This document shows, in pieces, positions 57,421-64,000 of a stretch of DNA of 64,000 nucleotides. Within the stretch, counting starts at the first letter, position 1; each line of letters begins with the position of its first letter. The stretch is from Karalla daura (taxonomy: Eukaryota > Chordata > Actinopteri > Chaetodontiformes > Leiognathidae): the NCBI GenBank assembly GCA_029224185.1, contig CM055207.1, positions 13,155,693 through 13,219,692 of the forward strand, in the 5' to 3' direction. The notes below the pieces were generated by a model, which searched no databases, was not told where the DNA came from, and saw nothing but the letters and a program-made list of their open reading frames with translations. Position numbers and translations under genes: made by a program.

Positions 57421-60400
57421 TGAGAGAGAGAAATGGATTCCCAAGAAGTGAGTTTAGAAATGAAAGGCAAACAAACGCAGCCTCCCAACGACCGGTCTGT
57501 CTCCATCGATCGGCTGCGTCTCTGGAACGGGTGGCTTTATTTTAGAGGTGCGGCTGCTCATTCGCTCATTCATCCGTCCGTCCTGAGAGCTGCGACACAG
57601 CCCAGCCGTCCAGGCCTGCGAGTCTGAAAAGAAACGTTGTAGAACTAGAAAGGTTATCGAGCTAGCCGTTCAGCTCTTTCAGTGAAAACCAGTCCAGAAT
57701 CCTCTCTGGTTTTTTTGGACCGGACTCACCTGTTTTTGGACTGTGGGGTGGAACCTGCACATTTCACAAAGCATTCATCTTAGTTTCACCAGGCGATGTC
57801 ACCTACTTATTTGACTTTGATCAGTACCAAAAGAGCAGATCGTCACATTCATGAGTTATTTGCTGCTAATCAGATGAGGAATCAGATTGATATTGTTTAA
57901 CAAAGTGCCAAACCAACCCTGCTCAGGGGAGCCACCATAGGATGAAACCCCATAAAACAACACTGACCCGTAGGATGCTTTAAGTGTGACAGTACGGGTA
58001 GGATCGTAGCAGTGGAGAGAAGGCGATCCAGGAGTCCCCCCCCACCCTCCAGCCCAGTAACGTTGTGAGTCTGATGTGCGGCCATTGATCGCATCCCTCG
58101 GAGGAGCGTGGAGACGGCGGTGGGGGGGGCAGATCGATGGGGCGCGTGTGGCGGTGCCTTTAATGCCTCTCCTGTGCCTCCACAGCGATGCAGTCGGCCC
58201 AGTGGTACTCGTGGGGGCCCCCCAACATGCAGTGCCGCCTGTGCGTCTCCTGCTGGATGTACTGGAAGAAGTACGGAGGCCTGAAGATGCCCAGCCGAGC
58301 CGAGGCCCCGGAGGAGAGGACCTCCCCGAGCCCGGCCAGCAACGTGAGTGCAGTCCAGGGGGCGAACGTGTGACAAAGGGAACAAAAGAGAAAACGCCCG
58401 GGATAACTGATCGACCCGCACGCAGCAGCTCCGTGGTGTTTAACATTAAGTACAAGGGGCTATTTTGAGGCTCCGCCATCAATTATTCATTGGCCTTCAA
58501 CATTCACACTGGGGCTGGAAATAGACCCTGGGCTCTTTTTCATGTGCTGGAGAGTGACCAGTTCAGTGTCTGCACCTCATTATGAGTGCTATTAGCAGGA
58601 CGGGCCCACGCCCGGCCCCAGTTCAATGCCGGCGCTGACGCTTTTTCTAGGGGAAACTGCTGCAATAAATACATCTGGCTTTGCTCCATCTCCCCCGTGG
58701 CAGATCTTTGCCGTTTAGGGGTCAAATGTTGGTCTGATTTGCATCCGGCTCAGAACAAAGGCTCCAAACCCTCATTTTTTAGCCTCACGAGAATTAAACA
58801 TTACGCCGTAGCAGAAAAAAGAATCCAGATTCGTAGTCTCGGCTACGGCTCCGTCTGTCTCAGCGACTGTTTCAGTCATTTGTTCCTGCCGCCTCGGTTC
58901 AGGCTCGAGCCGGCCTCATTTGCATAAACGGGACGGAGGGAAAGACGTTGAAGTGATTCAGCGACGACTCAGATTGCGCACAAAGTTGACAGAGCTCCTC
59001 TGAAGTTCAACAGAAAGTGCATTTTTTTAGACTTAAAAACCTTGTTGTTTTGAATTAACGCATTGTCTCAGACCCATTTACTGTTAGGGACAAACTAATA
59101 CTGCATCGAGACACGTTTTGTTTCCGGTCTTTGGTACGTCCAAGACTCTGATGGCAGGTGAACACTCCAGTCTCAAATCTCCAGTCTCAAAGAAGAAAAA
59201 ATGATAACGCATTCGGAAGTTTTGATCAGAACTGAGGTTGATGAAAACATTCGCACAAAAAAGTTGAAAAAACCAAAAACAAGCATTTATCTGATACGTC
59301 TATACAGCTGTTGGTTTTGGTTGGTTGGTTCTACGGTACATTATTGACCCTGTAAACGTTTGGAAATCAAAATTCGAAAACCGTACATGAACACAAGCTT
59401 AATCATCAAAGATGTCATTTGAAGTAACATGGTGAAAGTTATAGTCGGAGTAGAGTGAAAAATCTACTGGACACCCCTGGTATTCCAGGTGTCCCCAGGG
59501 AGGCGGAGCCTATGAAAAGATCATTAAAAAAAGCTAAAAAAAATGAACGAACCTCCCATCTCACGCCTAAGCGGTTCGAACGCAGCCCGTCTTGTCTTTG
59601 TTTCGCTCTGACCCTCCCCGTCTCTCCCCGTCTCTCCCCGTCTCCCCACCCCGTCCAGGAGCCGCGCTCCAGGAGTCACGGGCCCCGCCAGGCCAACCAC
59701 ATGGTGCCCATGCGCAACAGCGGCAGCCCCAAGTCCTCCATGAAGACCAAGCAGGCCTTCCTGCTGCAGGCCACCCGCCTCACCAAGCTGGCCCGGCACA
59801 TGTGCCGAGACATCATCAGGCTGCGCCGCGCCGCGCGCCGGCCCTTTGTCCCCATTAACTGTGGGGCCATAAAGGCAGAGTGTAAGAGCTCTTTCAATTC
59901 CTCCTAACTTCTGCCACACGCACACACACACACACACACACACATAACTGTAGAGAGAACATCTGCAGACACACACACACACACACGCTCACCACCCTTC
60001 CTCACCCCGACTGCCCCACCATCGACCCCCCCCCCCGCCCTCCCATCTCTGCCGCCCCACCAGCCCCCACCCCCCCCCCCACCCCTGTCCGTCTCTTTCT
60101 GTTTTTATTATTATTGTTATTATTATTTTGTTTTTTTTTTTGTATTCTCCCACCCCCTGTTTTCCAATAAAGACTGCCTGTCCTCATAACTATGAGTTCT
60201 GACCATCTTTTCATTCGTGTTTTTGTTTTGTTTTTTTTTTGTTTTTTGTTTTTGTTTTTGTTTGTTTTTATTTCGTCCTTTTTCCTCTGTTGCGGTTCAG
60301 AGTCACTGTTGTTCCACACACGCACACACACGCACATACACACACACACACACGCGCACACACACATGTAACTGACTGTGCTCCTGCCTCTTAACACGCG

Positions 60401-63143
60401 GGCCGCAGCCGGATCCTGTAGAACTCCAGCCTGTTAACGATCTGAGTGGCGTATTTGCTGTGAGGAAGCCTAGAGAAGACGTATTTTGCTAAGAGAAGCT
60501 CTATTTTGCACAGCGTGCCCACCCTGTGCTGCCACGCCCCAAACGTTTATCGTCCCGCCCCGAAGCTCGGCCTCGGCGCGCTTCGCATCGCCACTTTCCT
60601 CCTCCTCCTCCTCCTCCTCCTCCTCCTCCTCCTCCTCCTTTCCGGCCGCGCTCGCTCCCATGCTGTTTTAATCCCGTTTCTGCGAGTGCGCTAAGACGAA
60701 ATGAGCCGCCGCGGTCGCCGCCTGAGCTTTAGACTGGTGAGGCTTGGACACGAGGGGAGCTAGAAGCCGAGCAACGAGGAGCTTATTTGTCCGGTACAAC
60801 GACTTCTAACTCGCTGCTCTTGACCCGTGCGCTGCTGGCTGCGCCTCCCTCTGTAGATCAGGAGTCATCGACTAGACTTATGTCCACTATCAGCCCCCCC
60901 CCCTCTTCACCCCACGTCCCTCCACCCTCCACCCACTCCCAGTTCAGATCATACAATATTCATACGACCCCCATCACGTCGCCTCCTATAAATCCTGGGG
61001 ACAGGATTTGCCATTCAGACCCATTCCCCACCCCCACCCCCACCTCCTCGTCTGCACTTTGCCTCCTCGCCCTTCCATTTTCTAACAACTGTTGCAATAT
61101 TCTCATCTTCTACCTCCTTTTTTTTCCGTTTGTTCGCTCTTTTTCTTTCATCACTGTGTGAGACGATGTGCGAGTGTGAGAGTAGACCTCAAATAAAGTC
61201 ACACCTGAAAGCATCTCTTCCGAGTCCTTGTGCTTCATGTGTCCCGTGTTCTCTGTCCATCAACTCCACCAAACACCGGGAGGAACCATAAAGGCACGTC
61301 TTCCTCCCTCCTCCTCCTCCTCCTCCTCCTCCTCCCCCTTGCCTCCCACCCACCCCCAGCATGGCCTCAACCTCCAGTGCCTGCTGTCATAATGCCCTCA
61401 TATCTTTTATCGTGTATATGTTCAGTCTGTTTTTATGTCTTTGTGCATGGAAGCATGTACTTACATCGTGTGTACGTGCATGTGGAAGAGATCGCTGTGT
61501 AGTGGACATGCCATCCCTGACAGTAAGTCCCCATCGTGGCGCCTCAGTGACCCCCACGCTCATCTTTTTTCACAGAGAAGACGTTCTCGTGTCCCTCAGA
61601 CCACTTCGATCAAACTATAAACCGGTGATCTTCCTCTGACAGGATTGGTTTCTCACATATTTTAACGGTCTGAGAAGTTCCTTTTTGTCCAGGTGGTCGC
61701 TATCCAACAGGTTGTGGGCCCTCGAAAACGTTTCACCTCCTTTCCAAGAGGCTTCTTCAGTTCTGACCGGCTGGTGAAAGAACTGAAGAAGCCTCCTGGA
61801 CGAAGGTGAAACATCTTCGAGAGTGTGCGAAAGGTCCGGTTGTCCATCTGGAGGGAAATAATGAGAGATACTGCACAGGTTTGTAAAATTGTATATATAT
61901 GTGTATGTATGTGTGTGTGTGTTTGGTTTAGACATGTTAAGGGTGTCCGAAGGGCATGGGACCCGCCTACCCAAAACCAGAGCCACCCAGAGGAGCACTC
62001 TGACCAGTGTTCTGCAGTTTCTAGGTAAATCCAACCCGTCATAAGCATTTTGAGAAGTAACCCCTGACCTCGGTCGAGTCAGGGGAGCCGAGGGGGGAGT
62101 GTCGGTAGGAGCCAGTTGATGCAGCTCCGCTGTGGTGTCTCTTCCAGAGTCCCGTCCGGCAGCCCACACCCCTCGCTCCCACCGCACCCCGGGCCTCCAG
62201 ACGCCTCCTCCTCGGCGCCTCCTCTCCTCTCTCCCCCACGGCCCGCACGGCATGCTGGGAAAACGCAGCTACCACCACCACAGCAGGGGCGAGCCGGACA
62301 GGCGCTCAGGTACACACCCAGACACAGACGTCTCTAAAAGACAGAGCCCGGCTTATTCCACTAATGATATTTGTTCTTGTTTTTTTCTTCCCAATAAGTG
62401 TGTTATTGCTTTAATTCATCCTGCCGAGCAGCAGAAAGTCATTACTTGTTTTAAACCTGTTGAACGCCCCCCTGAAATTGGAAAATGTGTCCCATATTGC
62501 ATTTAAACAAGTTACTTCTGATGTGAATAAGCCTTTGGGGACCAAACAGTGTTTATAAGCCAATGTTCTTGTCATCCTGTTGCTTGGTAAAATCAAATTA
62601 GTGGAAATACGCCGGGAGTTGATAACCTTTTCTGCCATTTCTTATCTAAACTAGCTCGTTGGAGAGAATGACAACTAATTCTTATGAAAACGAATCAGCA
62701 GATGGGGGTCATTTGGATAATTTGGATGATTCAACTACAGTCTGACACTTTGTTTTTTATTGGTAACTTTACAATTTTTACTGAAATTGAAACACAGTCA
62801 TTTGCTGCACCACTTGTTATTAGGTAAAGCCATTATTAGCTAACGACAGGTTCCTTAACGGAGCATCTTGTTTCTTCCAGAGAACCCAGGTATAACAGGT
62901 GGACCCCTCTTGGTAGGTGACTGATACCTTTTTTTTGTCTGCATGATCCTGTCCACCATGTCAAACCATGCCGAGCCTGTATAACCATGTAGGATTATGT
63001 GTAATTGTGCTTTTTGTTTTGCAGCATAATGGCCGCAGCAGCAGCAGCGGGAACACCCGGGGCGGAGTGATGATCCGCAAGAGACGCCCCAACTGGATCG
63101 ATGCCCCCGATGACAGCTTCTTCCTCGTCACCCGGGAGACCAG
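47374..63143 (+). CDS. mta3: MTA3, metastasis-associated protein of the NuRD complex (3' end beyond window)
   Basis: MTA proteins scaffold HDAC1/2 in the NuRD chromatin repressor. Exons: 47374-47401, 49636-49703, 50776-50869, 53382-53508, 53592-53655, 54165-54282, 54648-54750, 54907-55006, 55350-55538, 56418-56492, 56983-57041, 57192-57310, 58186-58343, 59659-59881. All phases fit. Domains: BAH about 1-147, ELM2 about 148-258, SANT about 270-320 ([20 protein letters not shown]), GATA zinc finger from Cys377 ([18 protein letters not shown], then [12 protein letters not shown]). Three further exons are inferred: about 62163-62309 ([14 protein letters not shown]), 62881-62912 and 63025-63143 ([20 protein letters not shown]). 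More coding sequence must follow. Reading through the donor at 59882 gives a 516-residue short form ending CKSSFNSS. The neighbours KCNG3 and COX7A2L, and the LGKRSY tail, support MTA3 over MTA1/MTA2. Confidence 0.93.
47402..49635 (+). other. MTA3 intron 1
   Basis: The 2.2-kb intron contains CpG-rich sequence near the first exon and a SINE-like repeat copy (48417-48690). No other exon is recognised. Confidence 0.5.
48417..48690 (-). mobile_element. SINE-like repeat copy in MTA3 intron 1
   Basis: Minus-oriented with the landmarks ACTGGACAGGTCACCAGTCC, CATTCACACTCACAGCTAGG and GCGAGAACATGCCAAGTCC. The head (TATAATCAAGGATCAAAC) is decayed. Confidence 0.6.
50596..50642. repeat. poly-G tract in MTA3 intron 2
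   Basis: About 47 bases of G broken only by three T residues. It fits several overlapping G-quadruplex registers. Its exact length may be unreliable. Confidence 0.9.
50870..53381 (+). other. MTA3 intron 3 with internal CpG-dense block
   Basis: The 2.5-kb intron contains a SINE-like copy (51139-51345, minus) and a CpG-dense, GC-rich block from about 51570 to 52900. Frames of up to 142 codons occur there on the plus strand but resemble nothing and fit chance in GC-rich DNA. A poly-C run (53327-53345) precedes the exon 4 acceptor. Confidence 0.5.
51139..51345 (-). mobile_element. SINE-like repeat copy in MTA3 intron 3
   Basis: Minus-oriented; landmarks GTACCCAGTGGTGATGTCAG, CCGGACAGGTCTCGAGTCCA and CTCCTAGGGGCAATTTAGAG. 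The head end is lost. Confidence 0.6.
54763..54785. repeat. (GTCC)n tract near the MTA3 exon 7 donor
   Basis: Five to six CCGT/GTCC units begin 12 bases after the exon 7 donor (54751-54752). Confidence 0.85.
57131..57170 (+). repeat. (CCT)n polypyrimidine tract before MTA3 exon 12
   Basis: About twelve CCT units form the distal pyrimidine tract of the exon 12 acceptor (AG at 57190-57191). Confidence 0.85.
57318..57418 (+). repeat. (TG)n array at the MTA3 exon 12 donor
   Basis: About 100 nt of TG with one interruption (GGC near 57332) begins seven bases after the exon 12 donor GT (57311-57312), so the transcript carries a long UG repeat just inside intron 12. Confidence 0.95.
60166..60171 (+). 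promoter_or_regulatory. intronic poly(A) signal, MTA3 short form
   Basis: AATAAA lies 259 nt after the TAA (59905-59907) reached when the exon 14 donor is not used, followed by T-rich sequence. A second AATAAA lies at 61192-61197. Both sit inside what would be an intron of the long form. Confidence 0.6.
61721..61821. mobile_element. imperfect inverted repeat, dispersed teleost element
   Basis: Left arm 61721-61763 and right arm 61780-61821 are reverse complements with a few mismatches, around a 16-nt spacer. The arm core GAAGAAGCCTC plus GGTGAAAC is a sequence I recognise from many fish loci. It lies in an MTA3 intron. Confidence 0.6.
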
Positions 63144-63397
63144 GTAAGCAAAGGTGACCCTTTTATGAACTCTGATTGGCTGACTGTGTGTCTGTGCTGG
63201 CATGTATTGCTGTATTATTGCGCCATTAATCCAGTGAGGGTGAAGTCGCGGGGACTTGTGTATCGTCCCCATCATGTAAATCGTGACATTTTCAAGTGAG
63301 GCCTGAAATCAGGCTCCTAGATGTGAATGCAGGTGTGTCTAAAATACTAGTGTATGTGTACGTGAGTGTTATTACTATATGGTATCATATACATATA

Positions 63398-63443
<46 letters not shown>

Positions 63444-64000
63444 TATCTCTTCTTGCCTACTTTACTTGCCCGGCACTTAGAGAACCATCTCAATATCTTT
63501 TGGATGGATTGTCATTGCTGTTAAATCTTGCACACTTATGGTTCCCTGTGATGAATGTACACTATAACTTCCTTTGGTGCTACCATGAGGTTGGTTTTGA
63601 CTTAATGAAACCTCTCCACATTGACGGGATGGCCATAAAATCTGATGCATTCCTGTCCAAGTCAAAATCACTTGCGCTGACTCTGGCCATTCCTTAACTC
63701 TTTCTTTTTCTCATTTGTCAAGTTCTTTACTTTCCTCAGCTTTTTTTTTCTGACACTGATACTTCCATTTGCAACCCAGCCGGTGGTCGGCAGATGACCG
63801 ACCCCTCTGAGCCTGGTTATGCCTGAGGTTTTCTCACCATTAAAGGGACATTGTGTAGGGATTACCCCGATCTAATGGTGAAATTTGCATTCAAACGAAT
63901 AGTGCACTCTAGCGCCACCCTGTCTCATACACTTACTGCCACTACGGTAGCCTCTGTGTATCTAAAATGCTCTTTCACTGATCTTATCCAGAGTCTATGC
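63144..64000 (+). other. MTA3 intron at the right edge of the window
   Basis: No further exon is seen before the window ends. It contains a (TA)n array at 63387-63446, a dispersed repeat fragment at 63480-63660 (TTTTGGATGGATTGTCATTG) and another at about 63841-63930 (AAAGGGACATTGTGTAGG and CTAGCGCCACC). Confidence 0.5.
63387..63446. repeat. (TA)n array
   Basis: TA-rich dinucleotide array with ACA/TGT interruptions. Confidence 0.9.

Noticed and set aside
47374..63143. assignment as MTA1 or MTA2
   Set aside because: The C-terminal exons resemble MTA1, but linkage to KCNG3 and COX7A2L and the LGKRSYHHH tail favour MTA3.

Overview
This window is nuclear DNA of a ray-finned fish, most likely a percomorph-type teleost. 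I infer this from the small spliced vertebrate genes, the many CA/GT, GATA and poly-G/poly-C tracts, and a dispersed tRNA-headed repeat of a type I know from teleosts. I cannot name the species. There is no bacterial, viral or organellar gene set, no CRISPR array, and I see no real tRNA or rRNA gene.

Layout from left to right: (1) 1-1444 (+), the last six exons of FBXO11, with its 3' UTR to about 3185. (2) 4261-11004 (-), all sixteen exons of MSH2, convergent with FBXO11. (3) 14281-17696 (+), a six-exon GTP cyclohydrolase I gene with a readable CRE/CCAAT/GC-box/TATA promoter. (4) 19628-21979 (-), CRIPT in five coding exons. (5) 22929-25807 (+), PIGF in five coding exons, head-to-head with CRIPT. 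(6) 26000-34200, about 8 kb without a recognisable gene, holding decayed dispersed repeats. (7) 34207-37505 (-), COX7A2L in three exons. (8) 41523-45329 (-), KCNG3 in two exons. (9) 47374 to the right edge (+), MTA3, with fourteen exons read with confidence, three further C-terminal exons inferred by frame and homology, and more expected beyond the window.

All the proteins have intact reading frames. Exon phases join cleanly everywhere except at one MTA3 junction, discussed below. The genes do unrelated housekeeping or signalling jobs: ubiquitin ligase targeting, mismatch repair, tetrahydrobiopterin/pteridine synthesis, minor-spliceosome/PDZ scaffolding, GPI-anchor synthesis, respiratory supercomplex assembly, K+ channel modulation and NuRD chromatin repression. 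They belong together by chromosomal ancestry, not function. From memory, FBXO11, MSH2, PIGF, CRIPT, COX7A2L, KCNG3 and MTA3 all lie on human 2p21-p16. GTP cyclohydrolase lies elsewhere in human (14q), which suggests that this copy is the fish gch2-type paralogue.

No wholly new gene system is evident. The most unusual signals are: a perfect 54-bp inverted repeat between COX7A2L and KCNG3; evidence for two alternative MTA3 C-termini (intron-retained short form and an MTA1-like long form); a TATA box followed directly by 48 bp of strictly alternating pyrimidine-purine at the MTA3 promoter; dinucleotide repeats abutting splice sites in gch and MTA3; and a (G6A) run directly abutting the MSH2 stop codon.
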